Assembly (NCBI RefSeq): GCF_014649915.1
Contig: NZ_BMTY01000017.1
Location: forward strand, 132,365-190,723
DNA length: 58,359 nt
Source of the DNA: Streptomyces toxytricini
Lineage (GTDB): Bacteria > Actinomycetota > Actinomycetes > Streptomycetales > Streptomycetaceae
Direction of reading: 5' to 3'
Below the pieces are notes generated by a model. The model did no database searches and was not told where the DNA came from. It worked only from the letters and a program-made list of their open reading frames with translations. This document shows, in pieces, positions 51,870 through 58,359 of this stretch (the first letter of the stretch is position 1; every line of letters begins with the position of its first letter). The position numbers and the translations under genes were made by a program.

Positions 51870-53008
51870 TGAAGGTCGGGTCCACCCGCCGTGACGATCT
51901 CGGCCAGGACACTGATCTCTTCGTCGGCGTCGTCCGGGACGTCCGAGTCGACGTCGGTGACCCAGCCGGCCACCTCTTCATCGGCGAGATGCGGATACTT
52001 CTCCAGGAGGAACCGTCGCCGGTACGCCATCTCGGCGGCGTCGACGATCCCCTCCAGCGTGGTCCAGTTGAGGGTGCTTCCCACCGCCACCCCGACCAGG
52101 GGCACGGCCTTGCCGAGACCCCTCTTCGTGAGGCGGAAGCCGAAGGCCTTGGCGAACTGCTGGGACACCTTGCTGACGACCGATTCGTTCAGGACCGTCC
52201 ACGACTTGCCCCGGAACAAGGCCTGGGTGAGCCGCGAGATGTCGGCCATCGCGGCGTTCTTGGCCGTGGCCGAACTCGCCGTCCCCACGTTGACGACCGA
52301 CATCACGAAGAGCTTCTCGGCAGGCTCCTCCGGGTCGTAGCCGTAGAACAGCGAGACCTGACCCACCGCACGGGAGGCGAGCCCCAGGACGGCCGCGGTG
52401 TCGGCGATGAAGGCGCCCGCGATTGCGCCCCCCGACGGCGCCGCCGCTGCGCCGGCGGAGGCGGCAACGGCGAGCTGCCCTCCGGAGATCACCAGACCGG
52501 TGGTCGCCCCGGACAGCGCTGCGGCCGCCGGGAAGTACCAGCTCGCCGCCCGCCCGCGCACCGCGTCCACCTGCTGGAGGTCCAGGCGCCGCACGTCTCT
52601 CAGCGACTCGACGTCGTGCCCGTGCTTCTGGTGGCGCGCCACGACCCTCTTGGGGGAGAGCCCGACCCGCGAGACGCGCCCCACGGTCTTCCGTATGGAG
52701 TTCACGGCCGTGCCGCCCCAGTCAGGCATGGCCTCGGCGGCCCCCCGGGCCCCGGCGCCGACCTTCTGGGCGCCCTTGGCGACGAACTCCTGCCCGCGCG
52801 CAACCGCGGCTTTGGCGCGGGGGTGGTTCTGCAGCTGCTTCGACGCGCGCTTGCCGAGTTCCGCGACGCCGTTGCCCACGGCCTCACCGGCGTTGCGCAC
52901 GGTGCGCGACAGCGCGCGCCCCTTGAACTCCCGGATGGCCTGCCAGGCTTCGAGCTCGTAGCCCGAAGGCAGCCGATCCTGCTGCTCCGGGTCCTGCGGC
53001 TTGCTCAT
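51866..53008 (-). CDS. EcsC family protein
   Basis: The 380-residue protein starts at ATG 53008, with AGGAG upstream on the minus strand. An alanine-rich, charged N-terminus is followed by the EcsC domain (about 120-350). That domain has hydrophobic glycine-rich helices (AAAALSGATTGLVISGG, GAIAGAFIADTAAVLG) and the conserved FYGYDPEEPAEKLFVMSV turn. The function of EcsC in secretion or proteolysis control is only loosely known. The protein is probably membrane-associated. It heads a two-gene unit with the HATPase gene and is divergent from the oxidoreductase-sigJ operon. Confidence 0.82.
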   Translation of the reverse strand: MSKPQDPEQQDRLPSGYELEAWQAIREFKGRALSRTVRNAGEAVGNGVAELGKRASKQLQNHPRAKAAVARGQEFVAKGAQKVGAGARGAAEAMPDWGGTAVNSIRKTVGRVSRVGLSPKRVVARHQKHGHDVESLRDVRRLDLQQVDAVRGRAASWYFPAAAALSGATTGLVISGGQLAVAASAGAAAAPSGGAIAGAFIADTAAVLGLASRAVGQVSLFYGYDPEEPAEKLFVMSVVNVGTASSATAKNAAMADISRLTQALFRGKSWTVLNESVVSKVSQQFAKAFGFRLTKRGLGKAVPLVGVAVGSTLNWTTLEGIVDAAEMAYRRRFLLEKYPHLADEEVAGWVTDVDSDVPDDADEEISVLAEIVTAGGPDLQ

Positions 53009-53116
53009 GGTCCGGTGCGCTCCTGTCTATGGGAGGAGGTCTTCGTGACCACGGGCAGGTGGGCGCGCCGCGGCCTCGGCGGTCGTGCGTGAGGTCAGGT
53101 GAGGTGGGTCACATGC

Positions 53117-53143
53117 TGTCACAGCAGCGGGGGCCGCGGTGTC
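53117..53143 (+). promoter_or_regulatory. ECF41-like promoter of the oxidoreductase-sigJ operon
   Basis: TGTCACA (53117-53123) is followed 16 nt later by TGTC (53140-53143). The published ECF41 promoter motif is TGTCACA-N16-CGTC, so only one base differs. It lies 87 bp upstream of the GTG start of the oxidoreductase gene, suggesting autoregulation by the sigma factor encoded downstream. Confidence 0.68.
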
Positions 53144-53230
53144 TTGAGGGCGCAATGCCCTGAGGGCGGTGGCAGCCGGATTCGGCTGCTGCGATCCCGG
53201 GGCGTCACCGATACGAGGGGAGCGCACATC

Positions 53231-54481
53231 GTGAAGCACCGCATCGTCGTCCTCGGCGCCGGCTACGCCGGGGCCTACGTCGCCGGGACGCTGGCCCGGC
53301 GGCTGTCCGCGGCGGACGCGGAGGTGACCGTGGTCAACGCCGAACCGGACTTCGTCCAGCGGCTGCGGCTGCACCAGCTCGCGGCCGGCCAGGAGATCGC
53401 GGCTCCCGCGCTCTCCGAGGTCTTCGCGGGCACGGAGGTCCGGCTGCGGCCCGCCCGGATCACCGCCGTCGAGCCGGAGCGCCGGGTCGTCGCCGTGGCC
53501 GACGCCGACGGCACCGCCGCCGAACTCGGCTACGACACGCTGGTCTGCGCCCTCGGCAGCCACGGGGCCCGCCATGCCGTCCCCGGCGCGGCCGAGCACG
53601 CCTTCGACGTCTCCGCCCGCCCCTCCGCGCTGCGCCTGCGCGAACGCCTGGACGGCCTGGCCCGGCAGGGCGCCTGCGGCAGGGTGCTCGTCGTCGGCGA
53701 CGGGCTGACCGGCATCGAGACCGCCACCGAGATCGCCGAGTCGCGCCCCGGCCTGTCCGTGACCCTGGTCGCCCGCGGCGTGCTCGGCGCCACGCTCTCC
53801 GCCGGAGCCCGCCGGCACCTGCGCCGGGCCTGCGACCGGCTGGGCGTCACCGTACGGGAGCACACGGAGGTCGCGGCCGTCGAAGCCACACGCGTGCGGT
53901 GTGCCGACGGCACGGTCCTGGAGGCCGACGCGACGGTGTGGTCGGCCGGCTTCGCGGTCAGCCCGATCGCCGCCGCCGGCGGGCTTGACGTCACCGACGA
54001 CGGCCGGATCACCGTCGACCGCGCCATGCGGTCGGTCTCGCACCCGGACGTCTACGCCGTCGGCGACTGCGCCTTCGCCATCGGCGACAACGGCCGGCCG
54101 CTGCCGATGTCCTGCGCCTCGGCCGGCTACACCGGCAGGCAGGCCGCGGAGGCGATCACGGCACGCCTGACCGGCCGCAAGGCCCCGAAGAACGTCAAGC
54201 TGGGCTACCTCGGCAACCACATCAGCCTCGGGCGCCACGACGGCATCCTGCAGATCGTCGACCACGAGGCCCGGCCGAAGCCGACGTTCCTGGCCGGCCG
54301 GAAGGCCGCACGCGTCAAGGAGGCCATCGTCTCGATGTCCCTGTGGGGCACCTCCCACCCGACCTTCGGCGTGCCGCAGCGCAGGCACCGCCTGACCGGA
54401 GCCCCGTACGAGCCGGACACGGCGCACGCGGCGGACGCGCCGCACGCCGGGGAGACAGCCCGCCCGCGCGCACACGGCTGA
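53231..54481 (+). CDS. NAD(P)/FAD-dependent oxidoreductase (NDH-2-like)
   Basis: The 416-residue protein starts at GTG 53231. It has an FAD-binding VVLGAGYAGAYVA (residues 6-18), a second dinucleotide fold VVGDGLTGIETATE and the FAD-contact motif DVYAVGDCAF. The overall plan resembles type II NADH dehydrogenases and ferredoxin-type disulfide-like reductases. No membrane anchor is visible. Oxidoreductase genes commonly neighbour ECF41 sigma genes and are their main targets. It is followed 12 bp later by sigJ, and both are predicted to be transcribed from the promoter at 53117. Confidence 0.85.
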   Translation: MKHRIVVLGAGYAGAYVAGTLARRLSAADAEVTVVNAEPDFVQRLRLHQLAAGQEIAAPALSEVFAGTEVRLRPARITAVEPERRVVAVADADGTAAELGYDTLVCALGSHGARHAVPGAAEHAFDVSARPSALRLRERLDGLARQGACGRVLVVGDGLTGIETATEIAESRPGLSVTLVARGVLGATLSAGARRHLRRACDRLGVTVREHTEVAAVEATRVRCADGTVLEADATVWSAGFAVSPIAAAGGLDVTDDGRITVDRAMRSVSHPDVYAVGDCAFAIGDNGRPLPMSCASAGYTGRQAAEAITARLTGRKAPKNVKLGYLGNHISLGRHDGILQIVDHEARPKPTFLAGRKAARVKEAIVSMSLWGTSHPTFGVPQRRHRLTGAPYEPDTAHAADAPHAGETARPRAHG

Positions 54482-54493
54482 GAGGACCGAGAG

Positions 54494-55390
54494 ATGACCG
54501 AGCACGGCACCGACCCGGCGACCCGGGCGTTCGTCGACCACCGCAACCTGCTCTTCACCGTCGCCTACGAGATCCTCGGCTCCGCCGCCGACGCCGAGGA
54601 CGTCCTCCAGGAGACGTGGCTGCGCTGGGTCCGCGTCGACCTGGGGCAGGTGGGCGACCGGCGGGCGTACCTGGTGCGGATCACGACCCGGCAGGCGCTC
54701 AACCGGCTGCGCGCCGTGAAGCGCCGCCGCGAGGCGTACGTCGGCCAGTGGCTCCCCGAGCCGCTGGCCACGGCCCCGGGCGTCGCCGAGGACGTCGAAC
54801 TCGCCGAGAGCATGTCGATGGCGATGATGCTCGTCCTGGAGAGCCTCTCCCCGACGGAGCGCGCGGTGTTCGTGCTGCGCGAGGTCTTCGAGGTCGAGTA
54901 CGGGGAGATCGCCGAGGCCGTCGGCAAGAGTCCCGACGCCGTACGGCAGATCGCTCACCGCGCCCGCCGGCACGTCGGCGCCCGTCGCCCCCGCAGACCG
55001 GCCACCGCGTGCGAGACCCGCGCCGCCCTGGAGTCCTTCCGGCGCGCCATCGAGTCCGGGAACCCGCAGGACTTCCTCGACGTGCTCGCCCCCGACGTCG
55101 TCCTGCTCAGCGACGGCGGCGGCGTCAAGCGGACCGCACTGCACCCGGTCGTCGGCGCCGAGAAGATCGTCCGCTTCTGGATCGGCGGCTCCGCGAAGGT
55201 CGAGGAGACGATCGACTGGGAGCCCACCGAGGTCAACGGCAGCCCCGCGCTCGCCGTGTACGTGGGCGGCGAACTCGACGGCGTCATGGCCGTCCGCGTC
55301 GAGGACGCCCGCATCACCGGCCTCTACTTCGTCCGCAACCCGGAAAAACTGACCCACCTCGCCTCGGGTACCCCGCTCACCCTCCGCTGA
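54494..55390 (+). CDS. sigJ: RNA polymerase ECF41-type sigma factor SigJ with SnoaL-like C-terminal domain
   Basis: The 298-residue protein has sigma-2 (residues 12-75, FTVAYEILGSAADAEDVLQE) and sigma-4 (about 120-165, LSPTERAVFVLREVFEVEYG) followed by a SnoaL-like domain (175-298). Three ECF41 hallmarks are present: WLPEP (86-90) in the linker, DGGG (207-210) and NPEKL (282-286) near the C-terminus. In this family the C-terminal domain controls activity in place of an anti-sigma factor, and no anti-sigma gene is nearby. The 28 bp to the convergent SMP-30 stop include a GC-rich inverted repeat that may terminate both. Confidence 0.9.
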   Translation: MTEHGTDPATRAFVDHRNLLFTVAYEILGSAADAEDVLQETWLRWVRVDLGQVGDRRAYLVRITTRQALNRLRAVKRRREAYVGQWLPEPLATAPGVAEDVELAESMSMAMMLVLESLSPTERAVFVLREVFEVEYGEIAEAVGKSPDAVRQIAHRARRHVGARRPRRPATACETRAALESFRRAIESGNPQDFLDVLAPDVVLLSDGGGVKRTALHPVVGAEKIVRFWIGGSAKVEETIDWEPTEVNGSPALAVYVGGELDGVMAVRVEDARITGLYFVRNPEKLTHLASGTPLTLR

Positions 55391-55417
55391 CGTGACCCCC
55401 GGGCGCCCGGGCGCCCG

Positions 55418-56362
55418 TCACAGCCAGGGGCGGTGGCCCGGGCCCGTGGGGTGGGTGCCTGTGATGCCCATGAGGGCCGAGTAGAGGCTGGTTTCCGCGG
55501 TGATGAAGAGGCGGTTGCGCTTGGGGCCGCCCCAGGCGATGTTCGAGACCGTTTCCGGGACGTTCAGGCGGCCGATCAGGGTGCCGTCCGGGTCGTAGCA
55601 GTGGACGCCGTCGGCCATCGCGGCGACCCAGAGGCGGCCGCCGTCGTCGAAGCGGAGGTTGTCGAAGCGGGCGCCCTCGCGGGCTCCCGCGTCGGCGAAG
55701 ACCTCGCCGTCGGAGAGGGTGCCGTCGTCGCGGACGTCGAAGACGCGGATGAAGCCCGCGCGCGTGTCGGAGACGAACAGCTGCCGCTCGTCGGGGGAGA
55801 AGGACAGGCCGTTCGGCGCGCCGAAGCAGTCCGCGACCAGGCGCACTTCGGCCGTCGCCGGGTCGATCCGGTAGACGTTGCCGGAGCCGATCTCGCTCTC
55901 CGCGCGGTGGCCCTCGTAGTCGCTGGTGATCCCGAAGTCCGGGTCGGAGAACCAGATCGACCCGTCGGACTTCACGGTCGCGTCGTTCGGGCTGTTCAGG
56001 CGCCTGCCCTGCCAGCGGTCGGCCAGCACGGTGACGGTGCCGTCGTGTTCGGTGCGGGTCACCCGGCGGTTGCCCTGCTCGCAGGTGATCAGCCGGCCTT
56101 CGCGGTCGAGGGTGTTGCCGTTGGTGTGGCCGGCGGAGCGGCGGAAGACGCCGACCGCGCCGGTCTCCTCGTCCCAGCGGAGCATCCGGTCGTTGGGGAT
56201 GTCGCTCCAGACCACCTGGCGCCAGGCGGGTATGTAGACCGGCCCCTCGGCCCAGCGGCAGCCGGTGTACAGGACCTCCAGGGCTTCGTCCCCGTTCATG
56301 CATCGCCCGGTACGGAACCGGTCGTCCAGCATCTCGTACATGCTCTGGCGCTCGCCGCCCAT
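55418..56362 (-). CDS. SMP-30/gluconolactonase family protein
   Basis: The 314-residue six-bladed beta-propeller starts at ATG 56362. The metal ligand Glu39 is in CRWAEGPVY, followed by RLNSPNDATVKSDGS and Asn184 in GAPNGLSFSPD. FVSDTRAGFIRVFD is also present. It should hydrolyse a sugar lactone or related ester with a divalent metal in the cytosol. The lactone oxidase at 22743 is far away, and no shared pathway can be claimed. It lies 164 bp downstream of the Lrp/AsnC gene on the same strand. Confidence 0.87.
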   Translation of the reverse strand: MGGERQSMYEMLDDRFRTGRCMNGDEALEVLYTGCRWAEGPVYIPAWRQVVWSDIPNDRMLRWDEETGAVGVFRRSAGHTNGNTLDREGRLITCEQGNRRVTRTEHDGTVTVLADRWQGRRLNSPNDATVKSDGSIWFSDPDFGITSDYEGHRAESEIGSGNVYRIDPATAEVRLVADCFGAPNGLSFSPDERQLFVSDTRAGFIRVFDVRDDGTLSDGEVFADAGAREGARFDNLRFDDGGRLWVAAMADGVHCYDPDGTLIGRLNVPETVSNIAWGGPKRNRLFITAETSLYSALMGITGTHPTGPGHRPWL

Positions 56363-56526
56363 GACGTCCCCCTTGTGGAATGCCGTATGTGCCGAATGGC
56401 GATCGGCTATGTTGGCATTTTGCAGGATGACGTTCTGTGTGTGTGGGAGGTCGGGGAGGATGAGCTGTGGATCACATCGGACTGGCGGCGGCCGGACCGG
56501 GTGCTGCTGCCGGCCGCCGGTGCGGC

Positions 56527-56976
56527 TCAGACCGGGAGGCCCGTCGGGCCCTTGATCCGCTTCATGATGATCTGCGAGTTGACCTCCGTGACCCCGGAGA
56601 GCGCGGTCAGCTTCTCGATCCACAGGCGCTCGTACGCGCGCAGGTCCGCGACCGCGATCCGCAGCAGGCAGCCGGGGCTGCCGAAGAGGCGGTACGCCTC
56701 GATGACGTCCGGGATGTCCTGCAGGGCCGCCTCGAACGCCTCCACGGCCTCCCTGTCGCGGCGCACCTCCACCGACACGAGCACCTCGAAGCCGCGTTCC
56801 ACCGCCTCCGGGTCGATCACCGCGCGGTAGCCGCGGATCACACCGTCCTGCTCCAGCTGCCGTACGCGCCGCATGCAGGGGGACGGGGTCAGGCCCACCC
56901 GCTGGGCGAGCTCCTGGTTGCTGAGCCGGCCGTCGGCCTGGAGCTCGCGCAAGATTTCACGATCGATGGCGTCCAT
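56527..56976 (-). CDS. Lrp/AsnC family transcriptional regulator
   Basis: The 149-residue protein has an N-terminal winged helix-turn-helix (residues 1-50, REILRELQADGRLSNQELAQ, RVGLTPSPCMRRVRQLEQDG) and a C-terminal RAM ligand-binding domain (65-140, GFEVLVSVEVRRD and GSPGCLLRIAVADLRAYERL). Family members sense amino acids. It is divergent from an asparaginase gene across 141 bp that holds palindromic GCAAT elements, so asparagine or aspartate is a plausible effector and the asparaginase gene a plausible target. Start ATG 56976. Confidence 0.9.
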   Translation of the reverse strand: MDAIDREILRELQADGRLSNQELAQRVGLTPSPCMRRVRQLEQDGVIRGYRAVIDPEAVERGFEVLVSVEVRRDREAVEAFEAALQDIPDVIEAYRLFGSPGCLLRIAVADLRAYERLWIEKLTALSGVTEVNSQIIMKRIKGPTGLPV

Positions 56977-57021
56977 GAGGCAATAATCCCCCAGGCGCGG
57001 CGCGGCGGAGGGGCGGAAGCG

Positions 57022-57057
57022 GCAATCGCATTGCGTAGTGAAACGCCTATCATTGCC
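57022..57057. promoter_or_regulatory. GCAAT/ATTGC operator elements between lrp and ansA
   Basis: GCAAT-CGC-ATTGC (57022-57034) is a perfect palindrome. A further ATTGCC lies at 57052-57057, and a GGCAAT occurs near 56981 beside the lrp start. The spacing and symmetry fit an Lrp-type dimer or octamer wrapping the divergent promoter. Confidence 0.58.
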
Positions 57058-57117
57058 CGCAGTGCTGTGTTCAGCACATCTGTACGAGTTATCACCCGCA
57101 CGCGGGAAAGGGTGGCC

Positions 57118-58119
57118 ATGGGGCGGATCGTCGTCATCAGCACCGGCGGCACGATAGCCAGCCGCTGGCAGGGCTCCGGCTTCGCCGCCGACGCCGACGG
57201 GCGCGAGGTCATGGCCACGGCGCCGCTCCCCGAAGGGGTCACCGTCGAGGTCGTCGACCTCTTCAGCGTCAACAGCCCCCGGCTGACGACCGCCCACCAG
57301 CTGACCCTGCTGCACACCGTGCACGAGGTCCTCGCCGACCCCGGCGTCGACGGCATCGTGGTCACCCACGGCACCGACACGCTGGAGGAATCCGCGTTCC
57401 TCGTCGACCTCCACCACCACGACCCGCGCAGCGTCGTCTTCACCGGGGCGCAACTGCCGATGGGCACCGCGGAGGGCGACGGGCCCGGCAACCTGTACGA
57501 CGCCCTCCTCGTCGCCGCCACCACCCGGGAGCTCGGCGTCCTCATCAGCTTCGCCGGGCGGGTGCACGCAGCCCGCGGCACCGTCAAGACCCAGGCCGTC
57601 GCCCTCGACGCCTTCGCCGACCCCTCCCGGGAACTCCTCGGCAAGACCGGCTTCGGCAAGGTCGCCGTCCTGCGCCGGCCCCAGCGGCCCGAGCCGCTGC
57701 CGCTGCCCGCCATGCCGGAGCGGCCGCCGCGGGTCGACATCGTCATGCACCACTCCGACGGCGACCCCGTGCTGTTCGAAGCCGCGATGGCCGCCGGGGC
57801 GCGCGGCATCGTCCTCGTCGGCACCGGGGCAGGCAACGCGACGCCCGAGATCGTCGACGCCGTGCGGGGGGCGGTCGCGCGGGGGGTGCTCGTCGCGCTC
57901 ACGACCCGGGTGGCCGCCGGGCCCGTCACCGAGATCTACACGCACGGCGGCGCCGTCGACCTGGTCGCCGCCGGAGCCGTGCCGACCGGGACGCTGCGGG
58001 CCGGGCAGGCCCGCATCGCGGTCCTCGCCGCGCTGCTCGCCTCCGCCGACCCGGAGGTGCAGGCCCGTACCCTCCGCGAAGCGGTCTCCCCGGCGGGGCC
58101 GGTCCTCGTCAACGCCTGA
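57118..58119 (+). CDS. L-asparaginase
   Basis: The 333-residue protein starts at ATG 57118. The nucleophile Thr12 is in STGGTIAS, and the second active-site segment HGTDT lies at 84-88. Conserved GAQLPMG is followed by the C-terminal domain (VLVGTGAGN). It hydrolyses L-asparagine to aspartate and ammonia. No signal peptide is present, so it should be cytosolic (AnsA-like) even though some sequence features are type II-like. A GTGCTG-TGTT-CAGCAC hairpin lies 40 nt upstream. It is divergent from the Lrp-type gene. Confidence 0.9.
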   Translation: MGRIVVISTGGTIASRWQGSGFAADADGREVMATAPLPEGVTVEVVDLFSVNSPRLTTAHQLTLLHTVHEVLADPGVDGIVVTHGTDTLEESAFLVDLHHHDPRSVVFTGAQLPMGTAEGDGPGNLYDALLVAATTRELGVLISFAGRVHAARGTVKTQAVALDAFADPSRELLGKTGFGKVAVLRRPQRPEPLPLPAMPERPPRVDIVMHHSDGDPVLFEAAMAAGARGIVLVGTGAGNATPEIVDAVRGAVARGVLVALTTRVAAGPVTEIYTHGGAVDLVAAGAVPTGTLRAGQARIAVLAALLASADPEVQARTLREAVSPAGPVLVNA

Positions 58120-58182
58120 CCGCGGCCCGGCGGGGCGGGCTTGCAGCCTTGCCGGCCGCGGGGCCGGAGCGATCCGGCAGCC

Positions 58183-58241
58183 CGCCCGCGCCCCTGCTGC
58201 GGGGGCTCTGCCCCCGCACCCCCGCGCCTCAATCGCCGGCG
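58183..58241. repeat. 59-bp intergenic repeat, copy 1
   Basis: A GC-rich element with an internal CGGGGGC/GCCCCCG hairpin and the tail CGCCTCAATCGCCGGCG. It differs from copy 2 at three of 59 positions. It begins 118 bp left of copy 2. Confidence 0.8.
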
Positions 58242-58300
58242 GGGCTGGAGTGTGCGGGGCGGTGGTGCGGCGGCGGGTCGGCGGTGGTGCGAAGCGCGCG

Positions 58301-58359
58301 CGCCCGCGCCCCTGCTGCGGGGGCCCTGCCCCCGTGCCCCCGCGCCTCAATCGCCGGCG
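58301..58359. repeat. 59-bp intergenic repeat, copy 2
   Basis: The second copy of the same element, ending exactly at the window edge. Elements with the CCTCAATCGCCGGCG tail are common in Streptomyces intergenic regions and often mark gene ends. Confidence 0.8.

Noticed and set aside
40617..53008. Integrated phage or ICE
   Set aside because: No integrase, transfer, replication or phage structural genes and no tRNA-flanked att repeat were found.

Overview
The window is a high-GC actinobacterial chromosome segment and almost certainly Streptomyces. It carries sepH, the cutRS two-component pair, a DUF4193/DUF3093/DUF3710/DUF3159 housekeeping block, ptsH beside a GntR gene, and many GTG or TTG starts. 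Gene order from the citrate synthase pair to the TRAM-domain RNA methyltransferase (about 1-40600) looks like conserved Streptomyces core chromosome. From about 40600 to 53000 the content is accessory-like, with gene debris, long non-coding stretches and less extreme GC. No tRNA, rRNA, CRISPR array, integrase or insertion sequence was seen.

Layout. 1-3551: a citrate synthase-like protein carrying an N-terminal helix-turn-helix, divergent from a citrate synthase across a short AT-rich palindromic operator, then a CobW-type GTPase. 3564-8198 (minus): an Mrr-nuclease/TerD fusion downstream of a ParC/GyrA-like topoisomerase subunit. 8429-12322: a pair of M16 peptidases (active plus inactive subunit) and a secreted M23 peptidase behind a ydaO-type c-di-AMP riboswitch. 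12537-21075: a GntR regulator, HPr (ptsH) with a DasR-like site, a GNAT/acyl-CoA synthetase fusion, DUF5998, a phosphodiesterase-like protein, thymidine kinase, a VOC protein and a sulfurtransferase. 21150-29880: sepH, a sugar-lactone oxidase, an MFS transporter, ferrochelatase (with an iron-box-like site), inositol monophosphatase, a 55-residue protein and cutRS. 30273-40616: DUF4193, a membrane-associated unknown, DUF3093, a thioesterase, dut, DUF3710, an OB-fold protein, DUF3159, two TrkA-type proteins divergent from a KimA-like permease, and an RNA methyltransferase.

40617-53008 holds a repeat array at the core/accessory junction and a three-gene operon of two secreted proteins (one a NucA/NucB-type nuclease) and a small cytoplasmic protein. 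It also holds remnants of a kinase/TPR gene, a YfhO-type membrane protein convergent with a secreted PIG-L deacetylase, and an HATPase/EcsC pair. 53117-58359 carries an oxidoreductase-ECF41 sigma (SigJ) operon behind a promoter that looks like ECF41's own motif. It also carries an SMP-30 lactonase, an Lrp/AsnC regulator divergent from an asparaginase, and a repeated 59-bp element.

Themes: citrate synthase gene control by a catalytic-fold regulator; c-di-AMP and potassium (riboswitch-controlled cell-wall hydrolase, TrkA pair, KimA-like permease); iron-linked haem synthesis; and an uncharacterised secreted-nuclease cassette. The strongest candidates for undescribed biology are the HTH-citrate synthase with its operator, the Mrr-TerD fusion, the secreted nuclease operon and the junction repeat array.
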